DNA from: Maniola hyperantus
Lineage: Eukaryota; Arthropoda; Insecta; Lepidoptera; Nymphalidae
Direction: 5' to 3'
NCBI RefSeq assembly: GCF_902806685.2
Contig: NC_048557.2
Span: 3,774,654-3,838,653, forward strand
Length of the DNA: 64,000 nt
The notes beneath the pieces are model-generated. The model ran no database searches, was not told where the DNA came from, and saw only the letters and a program-made list of their open reading frames with translations. Numbering within the stretch: the first letter of the stretch is position 1; each line of letters begins with the position of its first letter. This document shows positions 1 to 10,100 of this stretch, one piece after another. A program made the position numbers and the translations under genes.

Positions 1-215
1 ACTAGCTTATGCTCGCGACTTCGTGCGCGTGGACTACATAAACAAACCTCTATTTCATCCCCAGTTGAATTTTGAAAAATCCTTTCTTAGCGGATGCCTA
101 TGTCATAATAGCTATCTGCATGCCAAATTTCAGCCAGATCCGTCCAGTAGTTTGAGCTGTGTGTTGATAGATCAGTCAGTCAGTCAGTCAGTCAGTCAGT
201 CACCTTTTCCATTTA
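1..215 (+). repeat. Lepidopteran SINE-like repeat (GACTTCGTCCGCGTGGA family), complete-looking copy
   Basis: It opens with ACTAGCTTATGCTCGCGACT and ends in a TCAG-repeat tail. The same sequence recurs at 22780, 27596, 28136 (minus), 35563 (minus) and 41512, which is how the family was recognised. The short ORF across it (MRVDYINKPLF...) is also seen in other copies and is not a gene. Confidence 0.8.
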
Positions 216-344
216 GATAATATTAACATTGCGTGAACGAGGATATGGGTGAATATTGCATTGCCGGATGAGGGATGATAGATAAGCTAATTGAAGACAT
301 GTTGTGCCAACCCCTCATAAGTACATACACTATACACAAAGTGT

Positions 345-510
345 AAAATATCTCATGCTTTAACGGTGAAGAAAACCATAGTGAGGAAACCTGCATGCCT
401 GAGAGTTCTCCATAATGGTTTCAAAGATGTGTGAAGTTTGCCAATCTGCACTTGACCAGCGTAGGCTATGGCTAAACCCTGGCCCAATCATGGCTTGAGA
501 TGATGATGAA
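345..510 (+). repeat. tRNA-derived SINE, body fragment
   Basis: It carries the body found in the complete copy at 36893-37209 (AACGGTGAAG, GAGGAAACCTGCATGCCTGA, CCATAATGGTTTC) and ends near a GATGATGA tail, but lacks the tRNA-like head. A short piece of a different SINE (GTCTGGTCTGACGGGAAGC) follows at about 520-560. Confidence 0.7.
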
Positions 511-638
511 ATTGACTCAAGTCTGGTCTGACGGGAAGCTTCGACCGTGGTTAGTTACGAACAAGGAAATACAAAGAGAAGGCAAGGAGACCCGTACTCA
601 ATACTGTGCCGGCGATGGGGTGTTGATGATTGGCTTAC

Positions 639-765
639 CTCTTATCTTTTCATTTAGCACTTGCAATCCTTCCTGATATACAACAAGAGCTTCCGTGTAA
701 CGTTCCTTAGTATCCAAATCCACAGCTCGTTTAATAATGTCTACTGCAACACTCTCGATGTCCAT
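639..765 (-). CDS. MITD1: MITD1 paralogue, first coding exon (rest lies left of the window)
   Basis: Read on the minus strand, an ATG at 765 opens 42 codons plus one base, ending at a GTAAGC donor. Length (127 nt), splice phase and about 32 of 42 residues match exon 1 of the complete gene at 4990-5116. It starts MDIESVAVDIIKRAVDL and ends EALVVYQEGLQVL, the first helices of a MIT domain (which binds ESCRT-III tails in known family members). No stop or frameshift is present, so it looks like a live second gene rather than debris. The remaining exons must lie beyond base 1, so an isolated duplicated exon cannot be excluded. Confidence 0.75.
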
Positions 766-1976
766 GATTGAAAATTACAAAATTCACTAAGCGCTGTAGA
801 TATTGTGGCTAGAAAGTCGATCGTGTATAAAGTATGCAATTAACGGTAAAAACTAAAAACAGAGCTAACTTGTATCTTGTTCTGCAAAAGAATTGAAGTA
901 GGTACAATGTTGTTGGACAGTAGAACCCCTGTCCGCTATATTCAGTGTACTCTGTGGACAGTAGACTTCTTGGAAATATAAGCACAATATTTATTTCAAT
1001 GTTGTAACTTGGGAAACAATAATAATTAGGTAGGTACTTGATACTCATTTGATGGGTACTTCTCTTCCGCTGGTTGAATTGAAGTTTGATTGGTCGGTGA
1101 GTTTGATCATTGACAAAAGTTGTGTTAAACATTTCCGGGGACTCTGCTAATCAAAGACAATTTTTTTTGTCCTTGGTCTAACTTTTTAAGCCGGCTACTC
1201 ACGTGGAGATCGTATCATCCGTGTACGTAATCCCAGCAGAATAATGTTGAATTTCTTGATTTGAGCTTAGAAGATTTTTAGTGAGAAGTGAGCAACTACT
1301 TACTAAACGAAAACATGAGCTCGTAGCTGGCCACACTGGCCATCGAAAGTGGACTGAAAAAGCGCGGCATATTCAAAAAATATCAGTAGGTATGACATAC
1401 TGTCAGCTCCAAAATTAGTAAAAAAAGTAAAAACCTAATGTGATAGGTACAGAATTATTCCTAATTTTCAATTCAGTTCTATCAAATTATTTTATTCCGG
1501 TCTGTTACACTAATTTTGTATGCTCTATCTACGAATTTTGGGGTTGTCATACTGACATGTTTTGAATTTGCCGCGCTTTTTCAATCTACTTTCGTTGGCC
1601 AGACTAGTCAGTAGTAGTTTTGTAGGTTCGGAGGTGGTTTTTATATTTTAATAATAAAAATCGGTCAATTGCGAATCGGACTTGGGACACGAAGGGTTCC
1701 GTACCATCGTACAAGAATAGAGAATACTTAGATTTTGCTCCGACTTAAGTCGGAGCAAAATCTAAGTATTCTCTATTCTTGTACGATGTATTCTTGTATT
1801 CTTGTTTCAATTAAAACGAGACAGATTTATGTCAGCGATATAACAGTGTCTTGTCTTAAGTCTGAGCTAAGTCAAAGTTCACTCTATAGATGTAATGTCA
1901 AATTGTAATAACCTAGTTCCTATTGGTAATCAAAATCTTAGTTTAGTGAAAAAAGACTAAAAAATATTATTATTTA
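766..1976. other. Intergenic region between the two MITD1 copies
   Basis: No gene is seen. It should hold the promoter of the left copy and the 3' flank of the complete gene. At about 1228-1290 lies a decayed piece of the foldback-element end (CGTAATCCCAGCAGAATAAT) known from 29877. A remnant of the GGTTCCGTAC repeat lies at 1669-1704 and a perfect palindrome at 1705-1788. Confidence 0.6.
1705..1788. repeat. Perfect 84-bp palindrome with no spacer
   Basis: Two 42-bp arms meet at CGACTT|AAGTCG (centre 1746/1747). The left arm begins CATCGTACAAGAATAG and the right arm ends with its exact complement CTATTCTTGTACGATG. No mismatch was seen when reading outward base by base; complementarity stops at 1704/1789. 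Confidence 0.9.
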
Positions 1977-4900
1977 TTATCCATATGATTGTTTTACATT
2001 TTTTGAATGCACTATGTCGACGGTAGTCTCGTGACACTGCCGCATGTCTAGATCGTATACGCCTAGACAGAACTTATTGCTCGGTGCTTTGTAGAAGTCT
2101 AGACCTCTGCCTATCTTGATAATCCAGCCCGAACTTAAACTGGAAAAAATATGCATCATTCAACATTAGATTATTACTTAAATAAATAAATAAAGCCTTT
2201 AGTGTTGAATTTACATTTAACAATCAATTTAAATCTCGCACTTTAGTTCCTTTACGATCAGCGCGTCTTCTAACGCACACGCCTCCTCCAGGTTTTTCCA
2301 TATGAGTCCGTTTTGCGCTTCTCTTGACGATAGTGACCGCGCTGTCTGCTTAACAGCAGACAGATTAATCAGGTCTCTTGTAGGGACTTCCACACGCCAC
2401 GGTCTTGCGCCGCCTGAATCCAGCGGCTCCCTGCGACTCGTCTGATGTCGTCCGTCCACCTAGTGGGGGGTCTTCCAACGCTGCGTCTTCCGGTGTGAAG
2501 TCGCCATTCCAGCACCTTGAGAGTTGAGACCCCAATGTCTATCGGTTTTACGAACTATGTGCCCTGTCCATTGCCACTTCAGCTTCGCAACCCGTTGAGC
2601 TATGTCGGTTACTCTAGTTCTCCTACAGATCTCCTCATTTCTGATTTGATCACGTAGAGAAACTCCATAGCTCTATCCATCGCCCGTGTATGTAATGCAA
2701 GAATTATACTCACATAATTTGTCTGTCATGCAATGTATCAGAGTACATCACTATGAGCTGTGTTCCATACTTCTGCAAGTCATTCTTTAGGTTGTAGAAC
2801 CACTCTTTCTGGTTGCCTTCAGATTTTCCATCTGTACTCGTTTTTAGCTGTATTCGTCTCAAATTGTCACAGGATTTCACTAGTAATTCACACAGGCGGA
2901 GGAAGTTTTGACACTGTAAAGTATGAAATCATTCATTTATTACACTGAATCCATACTGTTTGTTGTGGGCTCTTCTCAGACTTGGGCGCGTTTGGAACCC
3001 TCATAGCTTAAATTTTTAAGTTTGTGTAAAAATTATCACCACTATATCATCTTACAAATGCAACCATTTGATTTGATTTGATTTACTGATATTATAGTTA
3101 AGGCGAAAGAGTGTCTGCCTGCTAGCTTTTCACAGCTCATCTGTTTAACGGTTTTTGTCAAAAGCTTACATTCGAGGAAAGGGTTAGCTTTTCACAGCCT
3201 GTCTAACAGATTTTGACATAAATTGGTACAGCTTACATCCCGGGGAAGGACATAGGCAACTTTTTGGCCCGGAAAATCAAACAGTTCCTACGAAAACAAA
3301 AAAAAAAAACAGACAGTGGTCTAAACGGACTAAAGGCACCTGTTACTTTGGCAATTTTTGTTATGACAAATTCATTTCTTTAGACTGCCTCTAGTGTACC
3401 CAACAATTATGCTCATACACACTCTAAAATACAAAAAATAATCATTGTCATTGCACATCTGGTCAGAGACTGACCCCATGACACGGGTTAACCTAGTTTG
3501 GGGGTCGAGGGTAATTTAAAAAACTCCACTCTAGCTATTGTTCAAAGAAATCTTCCATACATCCTCACCTGATGAAAACTCCTAATATAAGGGTCCTCAA
3601 CAACCACATACTCCACCTCCTCGTCAAGAAACCTTCCGAACAGTGTCTTATACCCGTGACCCGTTGAGTCATTTTCTATGTGCACCTGTTCATGGAACTT
3701 TCCCTCCTCTTTCTGCTTCAACACCAGTTTCTTTATAGCCTCCGCTCTGTTCATATATTCTTCTACCTTTTTCCTCAAATAGTTCTTATTGTTCTCGTCA
3801 TTTTCACCTATAAATTAAAAATATGTAGTCTAATAGTAAGTATGTGTCTAAATGAATTGCTGTCACTTTCATAATGCTCTCTGCAGAAAAGGATAACATG
3901 GTCATTTTAGCTTAGCATAGAGACTGAAAACAATAGAATCAGCCATGTTTACTCATTTAGAAATTAGTACCTATTAAAAAAATTACTAATCTACTTAAGA
4001 AATTAGAAAATTTAGTTTATCACAATTTTCTTTTCATATTATACAAAATTATATGAGAAGCATGTCTGTAAGATTGATTTTTCATACTACATGTAAAATA
4101 TCACTTAATACAACTAGGAAATAATATATTTTACAACCATAACCCAGGGTACAAACTTAAATGAGTCAGTTTGTATCCCCTCTCTTTGTTGTATTTCTCA
4201 TTGTTAAAGGGTTGTGAGCTTGTGAACACTATCAACAAATCACATTATGAGCACTTAGTAGGGGTTTTCTTGTGACAGTAAATATCATGGGTACCAGGTC
4301 CTCCACATACAACTCAAACTCAAGTTCAACTTTTATATTAATATCAGATGTTAATGATAATAACCGGGACAGACGGCTTATATGCTCTTTGATGCATGGA
4401 GGAAACCACAATACCTTCGTCCATTCAGTTACATATTGACCAACATTTGTTCTGAATGTAAACCTACTTGTGAATGTACTATTAGCTGCATTTTGTTGTT
4501 TGAACTTCAAAAAAACCGGCCAAGTGCGAGTCAGGCTTGCGCAATGAGGGTTCCGTACTACAGTCGTATTTTTTCGACATTTTACACGATAATAATTCAA
4601 AAACTATGATGCATAAAAATAAATAAAAATCTGTTTTAGAGTGTACAGGTGAAGACCTTTCATATGATACCCCGCTTGATATAGTCACTCACTTTGAAAG
4701 TTGAAAATACTAATTATTAGTTCATGACCACAATTTAATTTTTTTTGTGTGATCTAACCCTAAATTCAGGGTTTTCCGATTTTTCCCCAAATGTCAACTA
4801 TAAGATCTACCTACCTGCCAAATTTCATGATTCTAGGTCAACGGGAAGTACCCTGTAGGTTTCTTGACAGACAGACAGACTATAAAGTGATCCTATAAGG

Positions 4901-5116
4901 GTTCCGTTTTTCCTTTTGAGGTACGGAACCCTAAAAATTATAAAAGGTACACTGTACAGTCAAAGAAAGGCGGGTGCATAGGTTCTTACCTCTCAACTTA
5001 TCAACTAATACTTGCAATCCTTCCTGATAGCACACAAGAGCTTCAGTGTACCGTTTCTTAGTATCTAAATCCACACCCCGTTTCAAAATGTTTACAGCAG
5101 CACTTTCTATGTTCAT
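1977..5116 (-). CDS. MITD1: MITD1: MIT domain-containing protein 1 (4 coding exons)
   Basis: Exons on the minus strand: 4990-5116, 3569-3807, 2714-2913 and 1977-2139. All donors are GT, all acceptors AG, and phases join (1, 0, 2) to give about 242 aa, close to the human protein. Residues 1-80 form the MIT domain (KRYTEALVCYQEGLQVL); the rest is the phospholipase-D-like C-terminal domain, with landmarks VEDPYIRSFHQ, NFLRLCELL, GWIIKIGRGLDFYK and CHETTVDIVH. Known MITD1 binds ESCRT-III and membranes during abscission; that role is taken from the family. A second copy begins at 765. Intron 3 is largely a LINE fragment, intron 2 a SINE relic, and intron 1 a GGTTCCGTAC repeat. The stop codon (TAA at 1977-1979) overlaps a possible AATAAA signal (1973-1978). 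Confidence 0.93.
2354..2700 (-). mobile_element. RTE-like LINE, 3' ORF fragment
   Basis: Minus-strand frames read the C-terminal part of a lepidopteran RTE-type reverse transcriptase: LRDQIRNEE, TDIAQRVAKLKWQW, GHIVRKTDR, then RWTDDIRRVAGS and AAQDRGVWKS, with frame breaks between blocks. A sister fragment lies on the plus strand at 10994-11375. It fills most of MITD1 intron 3 and starts within about 15 nt of the exon 3 donor. Confidence 0.8.
3075..3295 (-). repeat. SINE relic, minus orientation
   Basis: The reverse complement reads a decayed form of the SINE at 33600 (GAACTGTTTGATTTTCCGGG, GCCTATGTCCTTCCCCGGGA, GTGAAAAGCTA). It lies in MITD1 intron 2. Confidence 0.6.
4510..4935 (+). repeat. 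GGCCAAGTGCGAGTCAGGCT-type dispersed repeat, near full length
   Basis: It begins ACCGGCCAAGTGCGAGTCAG and ends ACAGACAGAC, then GATCCTATAAGGGTTCCG and TACGGAACCCTAAAAA. Other copies are at 14064-14697 (minus), 34587-35025 (plus), 56886-57292 and 57706-58106 (minus). It lies in MITD1 intron 1. Its 3' GGTTCCG/CGGAACC ends are partly self-complementary. The element class is not certain. Confidence 0.8.
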
Positions 5117-5847
5117 GTTAGTAAATGTAGGTAATTAAAAATACTCGGCTCAAATTAAGTTCTCGGCTACTTAGAATGAAATTATTTAGACACGGCAGGT
5201 GGTTAAACGGTTAAAAAGCCTTCATTATATTGCTTCCCTCTGTTTAATTTAAATCAAACACAATCCTAGATAAGTAAATTTCTTATTTCTTTATAAATTC
5301 AAAAGAAGCAAGTAGGAAAACTAAGTTAAATTATTACTGATCGCTGAAGTTCAATTAAATTTTATAGTTATCTACCAATACCTACTCGTATTTTTAATCA
5401 TATAATGTACTCTGTGTTTTTAATTAACAACACCGACCAGAAATTAACAACAACATTTTTGACGTTTCCGGTGCTACCAGATTTTTATGAAAAATAACTA
5501 GTGGGGCAACAACATATTGGTATGAAGTATGAACCACCAATCCAGTTGGTACAGTAGCTATGGGTAACTTTAAAAACGCGTCAAACATTGTGAGTCGATC
5601 TCGATAGTTCAATGGAATTAATGGTTTATCCTACTGTAAAATATTTAGTAACATCTAAGAACACCTTATTAACTACTTAATAAAAAACATAACTCTCATA
5701 ATCTTGGATTCATCCAAGATCCGGAAACTATTGAGCTAAGGTTACCCTAAGCCTTAAGGTATTATGGCATACGTGGCACACATAGGTACCTATATATCAC
5801 ACTCTGATTTTTACGTAGAGATAGTATTTCATCTAAGGATTTTTAAT

Positions 5848-6526
5848 TCGGTGGAATTCTGACGTTGTCATTTTTATACATTAGGGCGATTGTCTAAAAC
5901 CTGCATCAATCATTATTACAATCTCAATCGTACTGATTGGCGTAATTTGTGCGATTCTTGTTGCAACAATGCATTGTGGCCAATAGTGATCGAGCATTAA
6001 CCAATCAGAGATGATTGCGATCATGACATTGTAGCTGTCAAACAACCGCGGTAGGGCCGCAGGGGAGTTATATGAAAAACAGTGTAACCACATGAAGTTC
6101 GATTTTACCCCAAATTACATTAAATCCCTATCAATATAAAAAGCCCTAAGACATAACTTCGCAGTTTGCACTAAAATAGGGTGCAATCTTTATCAGTGGA
6201 AAGTGGAAACTGGCAGCAATGGGATCGGTTGATTTGAGGATGTAATCTTGACTTATATGTTGAACATTTCTAAGTTTATTATTAGTTCCTTTCAATTTTA
6301 ATCATCTTGATGTGCCTAAAAGTACACGCTTTGATTATGATTCAGGATTTTTTAAGAAATTCTTCAAAAAATCGGCCAAATCGTTTGATTTGTTCTCAAG
6401 TGATGATCGTACATACATGCGGCAATTGATTTATGTACTTTTTACCTATGTACAATATTTAAAGTTTTCTTCTTTGTGGGAATTGTTTTATCTCTGGTAA
6501 CATTAAGAAACGTCAGAATTCCACGG
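5848..6526. mobile_element. Non-autonomous DNA transposon (about 680 bp) with short TIRs
   Basis: The ends are inverted repeats: GGTGGAATTCTGACGTT near 5853 and AACGTCAGAATTCCACGG near 6507. The interior has no transposase frame. A target duplication was not resolved. Confidence 0.55.
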
Positions 6527-6710
6527 AACTAAAAAAGACTAGCATTCTATCTCCTCTGTATATTATAATACCTCTTTGATAATACTCTTTGGACTAGCAA
6601 TTATTAGCATCGCATGAGGCCTTAAAGGACTGTTATCCAGGGCCGTAAAATAAATTAAACAAAAAAAAATAGCATCGCATGTGGTTATAAAAAATTGAAT
6701 TTAATATTTA

Positions 6711-6920
6711 ATTTACGAGACATTTCACCGCGATTAATAGCCTCATCTGGTGACAGAAGGGCTGGCTCAGTTTTTGCGCAACGGATCAGCCTGACTGTCC
6801 AGCGCGGAAATGCAGCCAGTATTCTTGGCACCATTCCACGCGGTCATGATTTATATAGTAATTAGATAAGGCTAGCTTTAAGTTTTATTGTAATAAATTT
6901 AAATATTAAAAAAAAAAATT
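6711..6920 (+). mobile_element. LINE 3'-end fragment with poly(A)-like tail
   Basis: One frame reads SLTVQRGNAASILGTIP, the typical C-terminus of an insect non-LTR reverse transcriptase ORF. An AT-rich tail ending in an A-run (6907-6919) follows. It is 5' truncated, as LINE copies usually are. Confidence 0.6.
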
Positions 6921-7116
6921 TAATATTTATGTCGAGCTTGTGGCGAATCACAGTGTTTGATTTGGGCCCTTCACTCACTTGGGGTCCACGGTCATATATA
7001 ATGTACTCTGTGGTGGGGTCCACCGCCAAAAGCTCACAGACACCGACCAGAGTTTTTAATACCTACTGTTTCGAGCTTGAGATTCATCATTCAAGGCAAA
7101 ACAATAAACATCGAAA

Positions 7117-10100
7117 ATGCGGTGTTGTGTGCCTTTCTGCAAACACACTTCGGACAATGTATCAGAGGGAACAGGGAAGGAGATTAGTTTTCATGGGTGA
7201 GTTCAGTGGCGTATACTTGTATTATTTAAGTTCATCATACTCATAGTTATGATGATTTGAACTCGCAAGTCGTAATCGTAACCATAGTCGAGTAACAAGT
7301 TCACATTTGTGTAGGTAGGTAGTCAGTTCTGTGTTGTGGTTCTGTGCGACTGCTGGTCTGAGCATTGGTACTGACCAATGAGCACCATTGAAACACTGTC
7401 CTGCAGCTCACTTGCAGCAAAGCAAGAGCTTTCAAGGGGTTATGAAGTGTGTGTACTGCATAAAACAAATCACTTTAGTGCAGGCTGTTATTATGTATTT
7501 AACATAAAAGGTAATTTCCAGTTTCCCCAGGCAATTGCATCTCCGTGCTGCTTGGCTCAGAGCCCTCGGCAAACATGACAGTCACCTATCAGACTCTGCT
7601 GTTGTCTGCTCGCAACACTTTCTACATGATGACATTTATATAACAGAAAGCGGCTTAAGGCAAATTGGTACTGGTGCTATTCCTTCAACGGTGCAGGTAA
7701 CTCATAAGCTAAGCATAGCTAAGACACATTGGTTCTGAATTTGTCTCTTTTCTACTCACCTGTTGCAGCATTGTATGGAAACAGTAATGTAGAAGTAACT
7801 AAGTTATATATGCATTTACAGGTTTGCATGATATGCCTAGACACTGACAGCAAGCTGTTTCTAATGAATAAACTCAAATTGGATGAAGCATATGAAAAGT
7901 TAACCGGACATCCTGTAAGTTGTTAATCTATGATGTTGTTATGTATAGTATACACACACAGGATAGAGCCATGTATATTAAAGTTGAATCCCTAGATTGA
8001 ACCTACCTCGCTGTACACTGTCAAATGCTTTTGATAAATCTGTAAACAGTGCATGGCAAAACGGGATTATTTAAGGAATGTCTGATTACTTTAATTGTGT
8101 TGTTTCAGCCGTGTGATCAAGGAAACCTAAAACAGACACTTTGTGTACAATGTGCTCAGAGATTGATAAGCTTTAGTAGATTTAGAGACAAGAGCTTGAG
8201 AGCTCGTGCACTGATGATGGACTTAGTTGGAAAACATGAATTAGTGAGTACTTAATACATAATGTGAACTTATTAGTTGCAGCTTAGCTCTTGAACTTGT
8301 GTTATATCCATGTCTTTGTACTATACACATTGAACATTTTAACTTGTCTCTCAACAGATAACAAAACGACATATCCAAATGATAAACCGCACAGAACACC
8401 AACTAAAGAGTAATATGGTGTTGACAACGCTAGGACCTGGCCACTGTGACTTACACATACTAGAACAGCCCTTAGAAGACAAACAAACAGAATTATTAGA
8501 GGAAACAGGCTACCAAGTTTTAGTGAAAACTGAAGGAAGTGATGACTTTATGTCGGTTGATGAGGACATAGATGTGGTCAATGAACATGAGAACAATGCA
8601 GACAATATCAAAGATGAGTTTGTAACTTCTAATGATGAAGACATATCCGACTATAGCATTATGGTGGAAGCAAGAGCAATGGATGAAGCTCTTTACAAAG
8701 CTCTCAATATGAAACATAATATGAGTGCAAATGTCGAGGTGAGATAGTTTTCCATTATTATACAGTTTCATCAACTTGTAAGTTCATAATCATATGTTAC
8801 CTTGTTTACTAGTGGAGGGGAATGAATTTTTGAAATAAAAATTGTTTAGGCGTGACTTGAGAGATAGCTTGCAGATTATTTTCAGTGGAAATAACATTCA
8901 CACGTCACTTCCGCTGAAAATGGCCGCCAAACTGATCAGTTGTTTTGAGGCTGCCATCTTTTATTGATGTGGTATCAAGTCGTAGATAGAATAATAGGTA
9001 GATTTAAGTACTGTGTAACCGCGAGTGTATGAGACGTAACGATGAATAACACGACAATTATTACCATTGTTTAGTAGTCAATATTTGTATTAACCGATCA
9101 ACAATATTTGTATTAAACGTTTTTTATGTGAAAACAAGAAAATAACTCATGAGAAATACAATTACTCCACGAATTCTCAAAGTTTATATCGCAACTAAAG
9201 TTGCATGCCTTGTATGTAAGTTGTATGTATTCTTGAAAAAAACCAGTAACACGATAAGGGACAAAAAATGGGTTAGCTGCGTCTCTGTTTATCACATTAG
9301 TAACTTTATCTGTGCTCTCTTTTTAGTGTGAATGAGAAAGCAAACGTTCCTGTATCTACCTATTACTACTACCTACACCTATTACTGTATCTACGTATCA
9401 AGTAGTTAGTGCTATTCTTGTTCTTCTTGGTGATTAGCGGCTGTGCAGGGCTCTTCCAGAGTCCAGACCCTGTATCACGTTAACCGTTGCCGATCTATTG
9501 TGATCACCCCTATGTTATAGTTCCCGTTCAATACTGATTGCCGTCAGGAACAGCAGCAGCTTCTTGGCCGACATGTTATTTAGTTACTGGCACCAATTCC
9601 ATTGTCTTTCTCTAAACTAAATCTGTATCCTTTTCTTTTTAACAATGCTAAAAAGGGACAGAACATGAACTTTACATTTAAAGACTCAAAATTTTAGTGC
9701 ACGCTACAAATTTAAACAGTAGGCTCGCGACTGTGCGCTAAATTCATGGGTTTTACCATCTAAAAATAAAATTTAAAACTGTCAAACTGCGTCTGTCCTT
9801 TTCATATTACATTAGTAAGAAGAGTATGCGAATACTCTAAAATTAGGTTGTGCTCAGAATCAGTATAATTGCCATACATTTAAATCTTAACCTATTAGTT
9901 TTAACATTAAAAATTGAATCCCTCTCAATGTTAGTTCAATGATCAATCGTGTGTTAAAGTTACACTATTTTTTATTTTTTTTGGCAGAATGGTGACAGTG
10001 ATGCTGAATGTGACACGTCACAAGTATGCAAGCCTCATACAGCTGTAAGCTCTAGCACTTCACACTCTTCACTCATCACTGGGAACAAGTCAGTATAGCT

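Larger units (their letters stand above)
5117..7116. other. Intergenic region between divergent MITD1 and THAP-ZAD-ZNF genes
   Basis: No supported gene. It holds the promoters of both flanking genes, a TIR element (5848-6526) and a LINE 3' end (6711-6920). A 62-codon minus-strand ORF at 5424-5612 lacks recognisable homology. Confidence 0.5.

Noticed and set aside
5424..5612. 62-codon minus-strand ORF (MFDAFLKLPIATVPTG ...)
   Set aside because: No homology recognised, no splice or poly(A) support; it may be a 5' exon, but this cannot be shown.
7531..7696. Alternative exon 2 start at 7531 for the zinc-finger gene
   Set aside because: In frame, but it loses the conserved THAP F-P residues that the 7522 acceptor supplies.
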